NCBI GenBank assembly: GCA_964471215.1
Contig: CAYYFC010000007.1
Coordinates: 1 to 45,949 of the forward strand
DNA: 45,949 nucleotides
From: Archaeoglobus_B sp964471215
GTDB lineage: Archaea > Halobacteriota > Archaeoglobi > Archaeoglobales > Archaeoglobaceae
Reading direction: 5' to 3'
Under the pieces are notes generated by a model. That model did no database searches, had not been told where the DNA came from, and worked only from the letters and a program-made list of their open reading frames with translations. The number at the start of each line of letters is the position of its first letter. Position 1 is the stretch's first letter. This document shows, in pieces, positions 15,153 through 23,209 of this stretch. The translations under genes were made by a program, and so were the position numbers.

Positions 15153-15858
15153 TCTTTTCTCCTATTTTTACGACCTCTCCAACGACTATTAAAGCTGGCC
15201 CCCTTACTTCCTTCTCAACTATATCAGCTATATTTCTGAGATTTGAAAAAAATACCCTCTGATCTTTTAACGTTCCATTTTCGATTACAGCCACAGGTGT
15301 ATCTGGATCCTTTCCGAGTTCTATTAGCCTTTTGCAAATCATCCTAATTTTATCTCTTCCCATTAATATAACTATTGTACCGTCTAAAGCCGATTTGCCT
15401 ATATCCTCGAGGTTTCTCCCGGTTATTACGAATATGCTTGAGGATATGTTTGGATGTGTTAATGGAATTCCGGCATACGTTGGGACTGCATTTATTGAAG
15501 TTAAACCCGGAATTATTTCAAATGGAATTTTGTTCCTAGCAAGAAACTCTGCCTCAACACCTCCTCTACCGTATATAAAAGGATCTCCACCCTTCAGTCT
15601 TACTACTATTTTTCCCATGCTAACAAACTTCTTCATTAACTCGTTTATCTCATTCTGTCTTTCCTCCCCACTCTCTTTGTTCTCTTTTCCGACATATATT
15701 AGCTTTTTGTTCATTTTTTTCAGCATTTCTACCATTTCTTTTCCTATGAGCCTATCATAGAGTATTACATCTGCTTTTTCAATTACTTTTAATGCTTTAA
15801 TTGTTAAAAGTTCTGGATTTCCTGGGCCAGCACCAACAATATAAACTTTTCCAGTCAT
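15124..15858 (-). CDS. cobA: Uroporphyrinogen-III C-methyltransferase (SUMT)
   Basis: Transfers two methyl groups from S-adenosylmethionine to uroporphyrinogen III to make precorrin-2, the branch point to sirohaem (and cobalamin). 244 residues, the usual length of the stand-alone enzyme. Motifs: VYIVGAGPGNPELLT at the N terminus, VILYDRL, VRLKGGDPFIYGRGGVE, IPGLTSINAVPTYAGIPLTH and VILMGRD. It is divergent from dsrA with 153 bases between the start codons, and its product, sirohaem, is the catalytic cofactor of DsrAB, so the pairing is functional. I recall the same neighbour in Archaeoglobus fulgidus. The 3-prime end overlaps the helicase gene by 29 bases in convergent orientation. Confidence 0.95.
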   Translation of the reverse strand: MTGKVYIVGAGPGNPELLTIKALKVIEKADVILYDRLIGKEMVEMLKKMNKKLIYVGKENKESGEERQNEINELMKKFVSMGKIVVRLKGGDPFIYGRGGVEAEFLARNKIPFEIIPGLTSINAVPTYAGIPLTHPNISSSIFVITGRNLEDIGKSALDGTIVILMGRDKIRMICKRLIELGKDPDTPVAVIENGTLKDQRVFFSNLRNIADIVEKEVRGPALIVVGEVVKIGEKISSKISSSL

Positions 15859-15941
15859 TTAATCACCTTTTTTAAAAAAGCTCTAAGATATATCTAAAAA
15901 TTTTTTCTCAAACGATTTAAAAATTAAAAACAAAATTTTAT

Positions 15942-15969
15942 GAAATTAAATTTCGAAAATCTTATATAT
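15942..15969 (+). promoter_or_regulatory. dsr operon promoter with inverted repeats
   Basis: TATA box CTTATATAT at 15961-15969, predicted start near 15990, and a strong ribosome binding site AGGGGGTGA at 15999-16007. Just upstream, GAAATTAAATTTC (15942-15954, arms GAAAT/ATTTC) overlaps the palindrome TTTCGAAA (15951-15958). A regulator bound there would cover the TFB recognition element. The repeats are seen; regulation is inference. Confidence 0.5.
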
Positions 15970-16011
15970 GGTTAGCAATAAGATGAATACGGATTATTAG
16001 GGGGTGAATAA

Positions 16012-17244
16012 ATGACTGAAGTAGAACTACCTGAGACACCTTTACTTGATGAATTAGAAAAAGGACCATGGCCTTCATTTGTAAAAGAGATTAAGAAAAC
16101 GGCGATTGAGCAGGAAAAGGCAATGAAAGCGGGAAAGAAGATAAAGCTACCCGGTGCTGCTAAGGGATTGCTAAAGGTTCTAGAGCTTTCATATAAGGAT
16201 AAGAGAACGCATTGGAAGCATGGTGGTATTGTATCAGTTATAGGATACGGTGGAGGAGTTATCGGTAGATACTGTGATCTTGAAGATAAGGTTCCAGAAA
16301 TATGGCATTTCCACACATTGAGAGTTAACATGCCTGCCGGCTGGTTCTATACAACTAAGGCTGTTAGGGGAATATGTGATGTGTGGGAGAAGTGGGGATC
16401 TGGTTTAACAAACTTCCACGGTTCTACGGGTGATATAATCCTGCTTGGAACAAAATCCGAATATCTGCAGCCAACTGTCAACGCCTTGGCATATCTCGAG
16501 ACACCATTCGACTTAGGTGGATCTGGTTCGGCTTTGAGAACACCTTCAGCATGTATGGGACCGGCCCTGTGTGAGTTCTCATGCTACGACACACTAGCCC
16601 TCTGCCACGATCTGACAATAACATATCAGGAAGAGCTACACAGACCGATGTGGCCATATAAGTTCAAGTTCAAGTGTTCAGGATGTCCGAACGACTGTGT
16701 TGCCGCTAAGGCAAGAGCTGACTTTGCAATAATCGGAACGTGGAAGGATGAAATACAGATTGATCAGGATGCCGTTAAGGAGTATGCGAAGATAATCGAC
16801 ATCGAGGAACACGTCGTAAAGAAGTGTCCGACAAAGGCCGTAAAGTGGGATGGAAACAGATTAGAGATAGACAACAGGGAGTGCATAAGATGCATGCACT
16901 GCATAAACGTAATGCCGAAGGCTCTAAAGCCAGGTAAGGAGAGGGGTGCAACGATACTAATTGGAGGTAAGGCGCCATTCGTTGACGGTGCAGTAATCGG
17001 ATGGGTTGCAGTTCCATTCATACCAGAGAAGGAGTTGCATGACAAGGTAAAGGAGATATCAGAAGCTCTATGGGAGTGGTGGGACGAGGAAGGTAAGTAC
17101 AGAGAAAGAGTGGCAGAGCTAATATGGAGAAAGGGTATACAGGAGTTCCTCAAGGTCATTGGGCAGAAAGCTGATGTTAGAATGGTTTGGGTTCCAAGAA
17201 ATAACCCGTTCATATTCTGGCATGAGTTGTTAGAGGAGGAGTAG
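16012..17244 (+). CDS. dsrA: Dissimilatory sulfite reductase alpha subunit
   Basis: Catalytic subunit of DsrAB, which reduces sulfite in the last part of sulfate respiration in the cytoplasm. 410 residues. Seen: THWKHGGIVSVIGYGGGVIG (sulfite/sirohaem pocket basics), the sirohaem-[4Fe-4S] cysteines C181 and C187 (CMGPALC) and C222/C225/C229 (CSGCPNDC), and the inserted ferredoxin domain with KCPTKAV (C272) and ECIRCMHCINVMPKAL (C291, C294, C297). Start: ATG after a strong AGGGGGTGA site. The C terminus stops soon after RNNPFIFWHELLEEE; from memory the A. fulgidus protein runs slightly longer. It is first in the dsrABD order and 6 bases before dsrB. Confidence 0.98.
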   Translation: MTEVELPETPLLDELEKGPWPSFVKEIKKTAIEQEKAMKAGKKIKLPGAAKGLLKVLELSYKDKRTHWKHGGIVSVIGYGGGVIGRYCDLEDKVPEIWHFHTLRVNMPAGWFYTTKAVRGICDVWEKWGSGLTNFHGSTGDIILLGTKSEYLQPTVNALAYLETPFDLGGSGSALRTPSACMGPALCEFSCYDTLALCHDLTITYQEELHRPMWPYKFKFKCSGCPNDCVAAKARADFAIIGTWKDEIQIDQDAVKEYAKIIDIEEHVVKKCPTKAVKWDGNRLEIDNRECIRCMHCINVMPKALKPGKERGATILIGGKAPFVDGAVIGWVAVPFIPEKELHDKVKEISEALWEWWDEEGKYRERVAELIWRKGIQEFLKVIGQKADVRMVWVPRNNPFIFWHELLEEE

Positions 17245-17250
17245 AGGGGG

Positions 17251-18390
17251 GTGTTTCTTGTGGTTGCACAGGAAGCTGAGAAGGAATGGGAGGAAACTGT
17301 AGAACCAAAAATACTTTTTGGACCTCCACATTATGAAATAATGCTGCATCCGGTTATTAAGAAGAACTATGGAAAGTGGAAGTACCATGAAATGGTAAGA
17401 CCTGGCGTCTACAAGAGAGTGTCTGAAACAGGAGATGTTCTCTATGTTGTCAGATTCGGTACACCGAGATTACTAAGCATATACACTGTTAGAGAAATCT
17501 GTGATATTGCAGATAAGTATTCAGATGGTTACTTGAGATGGACTAGCAAATATAATGTCGAGTTCTTCCTCACAGATCCAGAAAAGATCGAGCCACTGAT
17601 TAAAGAGGTTGAAGAAAGGCTGGGATTCCCATGCGGTGGAACTAGAGACACAACGTTAGCTAAATACTGCCTGTCCAATGTCACGCATACTCAGGGATGG
17701 ATCCACTGCCACACGCCAGCGACAGATGCATCTGGAATAGTTAAGGCATTAATGGATGAGTTGTACGACTACTTCACAGATCCAAAGCTGCCAGCTCTTT
17801 GCAGGATTTCACTGGCATGCTGTGGAAACATGTGTGGAGCTGTACACGCATCGGACATATCCATGGTCGGTGTTCACAGAAAGCCGCCGAAGATAGATGA
17901 CGATGCTGTCAGAAGGACTTGTGAAATACCGTCAACAGTTGCCGGATGTCCAACGGGAGCAATAAAGCCTGATATGAAGAGGAAGACTGTAATTGTGGAT
18001 CTCAAGAAGTGCATGTACTGTGGAAACTGTTACACCATCTGTCCAGGAATGCCTCTGTTCGATCCAGAAAACGATGGAGTTGCAATACTTGTAGCAGGTA
18101 AGGTATCCGATGCAAGGTATCCGCCGCAGCTATCAAAGGTCGTAGTTCCCTGGATACCGAACAACCCGCCGAGATGGCCGGAAGTTGTACAAACGGTTAA
18201 AAGAATTCTTGAGACTTGGGCTACTCATGCAGAGAAATATGAGAGAATAGCTGAATGGGTTCACAGAATCGGCTGGGAGAGATTCTTCGAGCTAACTGGC
18301 CTAGAATTCTCAGAGAAATTACTCGAGGACTATGTAAGAACGCCCTATTTCTACACGACTTACAGGACGTCCGCCGCGTTCAAGTGGTGA
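17251..18390 (+). CDS. dsrB: Dissimilatory sulfite reductase beta subunit
   Basis: Pairs with DsrA in an alpha2-beta2 enzyme. 379 residues. Seen: KNYGKWKYHEMVRPGVYKRV, VVRFGTPRLLSIYTVREICD, GFPCGGTRDT, THTQGWIHCHTPATDASGIV, the cluster motif SLACCGNMCGAVH, and a ferredoxin domain (AGCPTGAI, KKCMYCGNCYTICPG). It ends in YRTSAAFKW, the conserved C terminus. Two GTG starts are possible: 17251 (MFLVVAQ) and 17260 (MVAQEAE). The G-run ending at 17250 gives better spacing to 17260, so the true protein may be three residues shorter. The N terminus (EKEWEETVEPKILFGPP) is about ten residues longer than the A. fulgidus protein as I recall it. It is in the same operon as dsrA and followed by dsrD. Confidence 0.97.
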   Translation: MFLVVAQEAEKEWEETVEPKILFGPPHYEIMLHPVIKKNYGKWKYHEMVRPGVYKRVSETGDVLYVVRFGTPRLLSIYTVREICDIADKYSDGYLRWTSKYNVEFFLTDPEKIEPLIKEVEERLGFPCGGTRDTTLAKYCLSNVTHTQGWIHCHTPATDASGIVKALMDELYDYFTDPKLPALCRISLACCGNMCGAVHASDISMVGVHRKPPKIDDDAVRRTCEIPSTVAGCPTGAIKPDMKRKTVIVDLKKCMYCGNCYTICPGMPLFDPENDGVAILVAGKVSDARYPPQLSKVVVPWIPNNPPRWPEVVQTVKRILETWATHAEKYERIAEWVHRIGWERFFELTGLEFSEKLLEDYVRTPYFYTTYRTSAAFKW

Positions 18391-18433
18391 AAAGTTAATA
18401 TACCTATTTAACTAATTTTTAATTGGTGGTGTT

Positions 18434-18688
18434 ATGGCAGAAGAAATGAGTAAGGAAGAGTTAAAACAGAAGGTTTTAGAATACCTTTCAAAGAAGCCTT
18501 GGCAAACTAGAGATCTTGCAAAGGTTTTGAGAGTTAAGAAAAAGGAAATTGATAAGATCGTACTTGAATTAATTGAAGAAGGAAAGGCCGATTATTGGTC
18601 AACTGGGTCGACAACTTATGTAGCTTCTAAAGAGAAGGTTTTAGAAATAGAACAAAAGAGATCGCATATGGTTCAGGAAGAGGAGTAG
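18434..18688 (+). CDS. dsrD: DsrD, winged-helix protein of the dsr operon
   Basis: 84-residue DsrD, a small winged-helix protein encoded with dsrAB in sulfate reducers and reported to stimulate sulfite reduction by DsrAB. Seen: KKPWQTRDLAKVLRVKKKEI (helix-turn-helix), IVLELIEEGKADYWSTGSTT (wing and the conserved YWSTGSTT stretch) and a charged C-terminal tail. Start ATG after a GGTGGTG site. A separate TATA-like TTAATATACC just upstream (about 18395-18404) may allow extra transcription. It is 44 bases after dsrB. dsrC and dsrMK are not in this window. Confidence 0.95.
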   Translation: MAEEMSKEELKQKVLEYLSKKPWQTRDLAKVLRVKKKEIDKIVLELIEEGKADYWSTGSTTYVASKEKVLEIEQKRSHMVQEEE

Positions 18689-18813
18689 ATGGTTAAATAT
18701 TTTCCCTATTTTTATTTTTAATTTCATACCTCACAGTTGTATGTACTTTTAAGTGCCCTCTAAAAATAAAAAGATTTAAATACTCGCTAAATCAGCAATA
18801 AAAGGGTGATAAC

Positions 18814-19005
18814 ATGGTTGAGATTAAGGTAGATCCAGACAAATGCGACGGTTGCGGAGAATGCATAGGAGTCTGCCCTGGTGAAGTATATGAAATAGGT
18901 GAGGATGGAAAAGCTCATCCAGTAAGACCAGAAGACTGCCAGGAGTGCTGCTCCTGTGTAGAAACTTGTCCAAATGGTGCCATTTGGGTAGATATCTGCG
19001 AGTAG
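18814..19005 (+). CDS. Ferredoxin, 2[4Fe-4S]
   Basis: 63-residue ferredoxin downstream of dsrD, probably an electron carrier for sulfite or APS reduction. Two CxxCxxCxxxCP motifs: DKCDGCGECIGVCPGEVYEI and EDCQECCSCVETCPNGAIWV. It has its own TATA box (ATTTAAATA at about 18774-18782) and GGTGAT ribosome binding site, so it can be transcribed apart from dsrABD. The same gene follows dsrD in Archaeoglobus as I recall. Its exact redox partner cannot be read from sequence. Confidence 0.93.
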   Translation: MVEIKVDPDKCDGCGECIGVCPGEVYEIGEDGKAHPVRPEDCQECCSCVETCPNGAIWVDICE

Positions 19006-19111
19006 CCCTTTAATTTTTTATTTTATACTATTATTTTAATGAAAATTTTTAATTCGTTAATAATCGAATTAAAATTCGTTAAGCTTATAAATCAATAGTG
19101 GTAGTACATAT

Positions 19112-19810
19112 ATGGACAATATCGTCAACGCTTTGAGAGACAAGATTTCTGGTGATATAGTTTTTTCCGATAACCCTGGAAAAACTATGAAAAAGTGGAG
19201 AAAGATATTTGAGATTTCTCAAAAGGAGCTTGCTGAGAAGTTGAGAATTTCTCCTTCTGTAATAAGCGATTATGAGAGTGACAGAAGGAAATCCCCTGGA
19301 ATATTTTTTATAAGGAAATTCATAGATGCGATGCTGGAAATCGATAAGGATAGAGGTTATAAGGTTGTTTCGAAGTATAGAGATATGTTGAGTGGTCTGA
19401 AGCTTGATGTGATAATAGACATGAGGGAATTTGAGGAATCCCTAGATGTTGAAACCTTTGCTAGATTACTGGACGGAGTAATTATAACGGAAAGCGACAG
19501 GTACATAAACGGATATACGATTATAGACAGCATAAATGCGATTCTGTCCTTAAATGCATTCGATTTTTATAAGCTATACGGATACACGACGGAGAGAGCT
19601 CTGATATTCACGAAGGTTTCAAGTGGTAGGTCGCCGATGGTTGCTGTAAGGGTTGCAAACCTCAAGCCCACTGCGGTAGTTCTTCATGGACTTGAAACAG
19701 ATAAGATAGATAAAATTGCAATAAAAATAGCTGAAATTGAAAAGATTTCTTTAATTTCTACTCAAATTCCGATAGAGGAGATGATAAAAAGGCTTAGGAG
19801 TGTAAGATAA
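19112..19810 (+). CDS. HTH-type transcriptional regulator of the mevalonate operon (COG1709 type)
   Basis: 232 residues. N-terminal Cro/CI-type helix-turn-helix: WRKIFEISQKELAEKLRISP then VISDYESDRRKSPG at about 29-63. The C-terminal region (90-230) is a conserved archaeal domain without known ligand: VIIDMREFEESLDVETFARL, GYTTERALIFTKVSSGRSPM, VANLKPTAVVLHGLETDKID. It resembles COG1709 regulators, which in many archaea sit directly before HMG-CoA synthase. Its stop and the next start overlap (TAATG), so it is co-translated with HMG-CoA synthase and probably regulates it, perhaps by sensing an isoprenoid intermediate (inference). It has its own upstream promoter region, AT-rich with AAGCTTATAAATC near 19080-19092. 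Confidence 0.88.
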   Translation: MDNIVNALRDKISGDIVFSDNPGKTMKKWRKIFEISQKELAEKLRISPSVISDYESDRRKSPGIFFIRKFIDAMLEIDKDRGYKVVSKYRDMLSGLKLDVIIDMREFEESLDVETFARLLDGVIITESDRYINGYTIIDSINAILSLNAFDFYKLYGYTTERALIFTKVSSGRSPMVAVRVANLKPTAVVLHGLETDKIDKIAIKIAEIEKISLISTQIPIEEMIKRLRSVR

Positions 19811-20844
19811 TGGTGGGTATTGTTTCTTACGGGACGTATATCCCGAGGTATAGGATAAGGGTTGAGGAGATAGCGAGGGTATGGGGTGAAAACGGCGAAG
19901 TGATAAAAAGTAGCTTGGGTGTGAATCAGAAATCGGTGGCAGATTTCGATGAAGATACAGCAACTATATCAGTGGAATGTGCAAGGGAGGCACTTAAAAG
20001 ATCTAAAATCGATCCAAGGGAAATAGGAGCTGTGTTTGTTGGCAGCGAATCTCATCCTTATGCAGTAAAACCTACAGGTACGATAGTAGCTGAAGCTTTG
20101 GGGATTGGAAATGAGTACTTCTGTGCAGATCTCGAATTTGCATGCAAGGCTGGAACGGCAGGAATGCAGATATGTATGGCAATGGTTAAGGCCGGAATGA
20201 TCAAATATGGGATAGCGATTGGTGCTGATGTAAGCCAGAGCAGGCCTGGAGATGCTCTGGAATATACGGCCAGTGCCGGAGGAGCTTGTTTCATAATCGG
20301 TAACAATGAAATAGCGGAAATAGAGGGTACGTATTCATTTACAAGCGACACTCCTGACTTTTGGAGAAGGGAGGGTATGCCGTATCCATCTCACGGTGGA
20401 AGGTTTACAGGTCAACCTGCCTATTTCAGACACATAGTCTCAGCTACAAGAGGTTTAATGGAAAAACTCGGACTAAAACCTTCAGATTTTAAATACGTCG
20501 TATTTCATCAACCCAATGCAAAATTCCCGATCAGAGCTGCAAAAATGCTTGGATTTAGCGTTGAGCAGTTAAAACAGGGTTTAGTTGTGTCGCATATAGG
20601 AAATACTTATTCAGGTTCTTCTTTGATAGGTCTAGCAGCTGTTCTTGATGTTGCGAATCCGGGAGATAGAATTTTAATAACTTCATACGGATCCGGAGCT
20701 GGAAGCGATGCTTTTTCACTTATCGTCACCGATAGAATAGAGGAGTTTGAAAGAAAACCAACTGTATGGGATAAGATTGCACAGTGCGAGTATATAGACT
20801 ATGGATTATATGTGAAACTTAGGAGGAAGATCAAATTTGGATAA
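19810..20844 (+). CDS. Hydroxymethylglutaryl-CoA synthase (archaeal)
   Basis: Condenses acetoacetyl-CoA and acetyl-CoA to HMG-CoA, entry to the mevalonate pathway for archaeal membrane lipids. 344 residues, the archaeal length. Catalytic triad visible: Glu80 (VGSESHPYAVKPT), Cys112 (LEFACKAGTAGMQ) and His233 (VFHQPNAKFP). Further family stretches: SYGTYIPRYRI at the start, SHGGRFTGQPAYFRH, HIGNTYSGSSLIGLAAVLD and TSYGSGAGSDAF. In Archaea it forms a complex with the thiolase and the DUF35 protein, encoded next, that passes acetoacetyl-CoA directly between sites. It overlaps the regulator gene by one base. Confidence 0.97.
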   Translation: MVGIVSYGTYIPRYRIRVEEIARVWGENGEVIKSSLGVNQKSVADFDEDTATISVECAREALKRSKIDPREIGAVFVGSESHPYAVKPTGTIVAEALGIGNEYFCADLEFACKAGTAGMQICMAMVKAGMIKYGIAIGADVSQSRPGDALEYTASAGGACFIIGNNEIAEIEGTYSFTSDTPDFWRREGMPYPSHGGRFTGQPAYFRHIVSATRGLMEKLGLKPSDFKYVVFHQPNAKFPIRAAKMLGFSVEQLKQGLVVSHIGNTYSGSSLIGLAAVLDVANPGDRILITSYGSGAGSDAFSLIVTDRIEEFERKPTVWDKIAQCEYIDYGLYVKLRRKIKFG

Positions 20845-20925
20845 TGACCGGAAGTATTTGCAGCAGTGGGAACGAAGTATAATTATAAATAATTATTATA
20901 TAAAGATCATGATGAGGTGTGCGGT

Positions 20926-22086
20926 ATGAGGAGAGTGGCGATAATCGGTGTTGGATGCTCGAAATTTGGTGAGCTATGGGATATGAGTTTCAGAGATATA
21001 GTTCTGTCGGCAGGTGTCGAGGCCTTGGAGGATGCAGGATTGGAGGGAAAGGAGATAGAAGCTCTATACATAGGAAACATGAGTGGAGGTAGATATCTGG
21101 CACAGGAGCACATATCAGCTCTAATAGCTGATTATGCTGGTTTAGCAGAATTGCACATCCCTTGTACAAGGATCGAAGGGGGAGACGCAAGCGGAGGTCT
21201 TGCATTAAGACACGCTTACATTGCCGTTGCATCTGGAATGCATGATATAGTCATTGCAGCTGGTGCTGAAAAGGTGACAGATGTTGGAAGCGAGGCTGCA
21301 ATGGACATTCTTTCATCTTCAGCTGATAGGGAATGGGAGGTTTTTAATGGAGCTCATCTACCCGCTCTTTTTGCTATGATTGCCAGATTGCACATGGAGA
21401 GATATGGAACAAAGGAGGAGGATTTGGCGCTGATAAGTGTAAAAAATCATAAAAACGCAACGTTAAATCCAAAAGCACAGTTTAGGAGGGAGATAAGTTT
21501 AGAAGTCGCTTTGAATTCTCCGTATGTTGCAGAACCTCTAAGACTTTTTGACTGTGCATCGATCTCGGATGGTGCATCGGTTGTAATACTGGCAAGCGAA
21601 GAAATTGCGAAAAAATACACGGATACACCTGTTTACATCAAGGCATGTGTACAAGCAAGCGATTACTTTGCATTGCATAGTAGAAGGGATATAACAACAA
21701 TGGATTCTGTAGTTTACGCAGCAAAACAGGCCTATAAGATTGCAAAAATTGAGCCAAAGAATGTAGACGTTGCTGAGGTTCACGATTCCTTCACAATTGC
21801 GGAATTAGTAGCGTATGAGGATTTAGGATTTACAGAGAAGGGAAAGGGTGCAGAATTGATAAGAGAGGGTGTAACTGCACTGGACGGGGACTTACCGGTA
21901 AATCCGTCGGGTGGTTTGAAGGCTTGCGGCCATGCAATGGGAGCGACCGGAATAAGACAGGCAGTTGAGATAGCATTGCAGTTAAGAGGTGATGCGGGAA
22001 AGAGACAGGTAGATGCTGAGATTGGATTGGCCTTGAATATCGGAGGTACTGGTGGTACGGCTGTTGTTACGATTTTTGAAAGGTGA
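20926..22086 (+). CDS. Acetoacetyl-CoA thiolase, archaeal HMG-CoA synthase partner; unusual active site
   Basis: Thiolase-superfamily protein expected to make acetoacetyl-CoA for HMG-CoA synthase. 386 residues from ATG 20926, chosen because GATGAGGTG lies six bases upstream; an in-frame GTG at 20917 is part of that site. Family stretches: GVGCSKFGELWDMSFRDIV, LYIGNMSGGRYLAQEHISAL, VNPSGGLKACGHAMGATGIR, ALNIGGTGGTAVVTIFER. Odd: where thiolases have the nucleophilic Cys (usually CASG) this protein has Asp87 (EGGDASGGLALR). HDSFTIAEL has Ser where I expect Cys, while LKACGHAMG has a Cys where Arg or Lys is common. So the catalytic Cys may be lost or relocated, to be settled by alignment with close homologues. 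It is followed by DUF35 (start within a few bases of this stop). Confidence 0.9.
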   Translation: MRRVAIIGVGCSKFGELWDMSFRDIVLSAGVEALEDAGLEGKEIEALYIGNMSGGRYLAQEHISALIADYAGLAELHIPCTRIEGGDASGGLALRHAYIAVASGMHDIVIAAGAEKVTDVGSEAAMDILSSSADREWEVFNGAHLPALFAMIARLHMERYGTKEEDLALISVKNHKNATLNPKAQFRREISLEVALNSPYVAEPLRLFDCASISDGASVVILASEEIAKKYTDTPVYIKACVQASDYFALHSRRDITTMDSVVYAAKQAYKIAKIEPKNVDVAEVHDSFTIAELVAYEDLGFTEKGKGAELIREGVTALDGDLPVNPSGGLKACGHAMGATGIRQAVEIALQLRGDAGKRQVDAEIGLALNIGGTGGTAVVTIFER

Positions 22087-22091
22087 TAGAC

Positions 22092-22481
22092 ATGCTGCCG
22101 AGGTTTTGGAGGAAGATTAGATATAGATACAATTTGATCGGAACCTATTGCGAAAACTGTAAGAGCTACTATTATCCACCACGAAATCTCTGTCCGAAGT
22201 GCAGAAGAAAGGGAAAGATAAGGGAGGTTCAGTTAAGTGGGATGGGAAGGGTTGTAAGCTATTCGGTTGTCCATGAAGCGCTGGAAAGCTTTAAGATGTT
22301 AAAACCATATGTTATCGCGCTGATAGAGCTGGAAGAGGGTGTGAGGATTACAGCCCCATTAGCTTGCAATCCAAAAGACGTAAAGATAGGGATGAAGGTT
22401 AAAGCAGCGTTCAGAAGCTTTGGAGAGGAGGGAGAGGACGGGATAATATACTATGGAACAAAATTTGTACCGGTTACCTAA
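22092..22481 (+). CDS. DUF35 zinc-ribbon/OB-fold protein of the HMG-CoA synthase complex
   Basis: 129 residues. N-terminal rubredoxin-like zinc ribbon with C20, C23, C34, C37 (YCENCKSYYYPPRNLCPKC), then an OB fold: GRVVSYSVVHEALESF, KPYVIALIELEEGVRITAPL, VKIGMKVKAAFRSF and IIYYGTKFVPV. In archaeal thiolase/HMG-CoA synthase complexes DUF35 forms part of the shared CoA-binding channel. I start at ATG 22092 because AGGTGAT lies just before it; GTG 22083 in the same frame would overlap the thiolase stop. Its 3-prime end overlaps the convergent HEAT-repeat gene by 8 bases. Confidence 0.93.
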   Translation: MLPRFWRKIRYRYNLIGTYCENCKSYYYPPRNLCPKCRRKGKIREVQLSGMGRVVSYSVVHEALESFKMLKPYVIALIELEEGVRITAPLACNPKDVKIGMKVKAAFRSFGEEGEDGIIYYGTKFVPVT

Positions 22482-22926
22482 AGAGTTTTCTAAGTATGTC
22501 AAGTTTACCCAGCTTTATTTCTTCAAATATTTTAAATGCGTCATCCTTTGGTACCTTCAAATACTTTGAGATCAAAAACGGTAAATCTGTAATTTTCTTG
22601 TAACCTATTCTCTTAAGGGAATTTATTGCCTCAATTTTCACGTCAAAGCTCTCATCTTTTAATGCCTCGACAAGCGGAGGTATCACACTTTCATCTCCTA
22701 CTATCCCAAGTACTCTTACAGCCTCTTTCCTGACCTCAGCATTTTCATCCATCTTCAGAACTCTTATCAGATGTTCTATTGCCTCATTCGCCTTTAACTC
22801 ACCCAATGCCTCAATAGCCTTCTTTCTGATCATATAGTCCTTATGATCGAGAGCCTTTATGAGTCCCCTAACATCTCTTTTTTCTTTAAGTTTTTCTATA
22901 TTTGGCTTAAAAAATTTGAATAACAT
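22474..22926 (-). CDS. HEAT-repeat protein
   Basis: 150 residues from ATG 22926; a GTG at 22935 in the same frame overlaps the upstream gene stop. Three to four HEAT/PBS-lyase-like repeats: VRGLIKALDHKDYMIRKKAI, EALGELKANEAIEHLIRVLK, VRKEAVRVLGIVGDESVIPP and VEALKDESFDVKIEAINSLK, each with the D-x-V/I-R turn. These make a curved helical scaffold for protein binding. No catalytic motif or signal peptide. It is probably co-transcribed with the 55-residue gene just upstream (stop and start a few bases apart). Partner unknown. Confidence 0.88.
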   Translation of the reverse strand: MLFKFFKPNIEKLKEKRDVRGLIKALDHKDYMIRKKAIEALGELKANEAIEHLIRVLKMDENAEVRKEAVRVLGIVGDESVIPPLVEALKDESFDVKIEAINSLKRIGYKKITDLPFLISKYLKVPKDDAFKIFEEIKLGKLDILRKLFR

Positions 22927-22934
22927 AGATATCA

Positions 22935-23102
22935 CTACTCTTTTTCGATCTTCTTTTCCAATTCTTCAATCTTTTTTATATACATATGCGGAATACTTGC
23001 AAATGCAAGCAGTATCTCCTTATGGGCTCTCAATAAATGTCTTCCAAAGTCGCTGCGAATTAAGTCCTCAGGACTCGGAAACTTTATCCTTATCTCTCTC
23101 AT
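22935..23102 (-). CDS. Small conserved-looking protein (55 aa)
   Basis: Not a recognised family. From ATG 23102 it reads MREIRIKFPSPEDLIRSDFG, then HLLRAHKEILLAFASIPHMY and a charged amphipathic tail IKKIEELEKKIEKE, ending in TAG followed by TGA. A TATA-like ATATATTC on the minus strand at 23121-23129 sits about 25 bases before the ATG, fitting a leaderless message. The stop lies directly before the HEAT-repeat gene on the same strand, so the two form a unit. The C-terminal helix is likely a coiled coil. The balanced composition and promoter make this a real small gene rather than a chance frame. Confidence 0.6.
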   Translation of the reverse strand: MREIRIKFPSPEDLIRSDFGRHLLRAHKEILLAFASIPHMYIKKIEELEKKIEKE

Positions 23103-23209
23103 AATCGATTATACAATACACGAATATATGATGTTTTCGCTCAAAAAAATTATTTATTATTTATAGAAAAATATGATATAAAGTTAATTCATATGAGCTT
23201 TGGGCAATA

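Noticed and set aside
16764..17213. 149-codon open frame antisense to dsrA
   Set aside because: It lies wholly within dsrA, is Ser/Pro/His-rich without any family pattern, and has no own promoter or ribosome binding site; a shadow of dsrA codon use.
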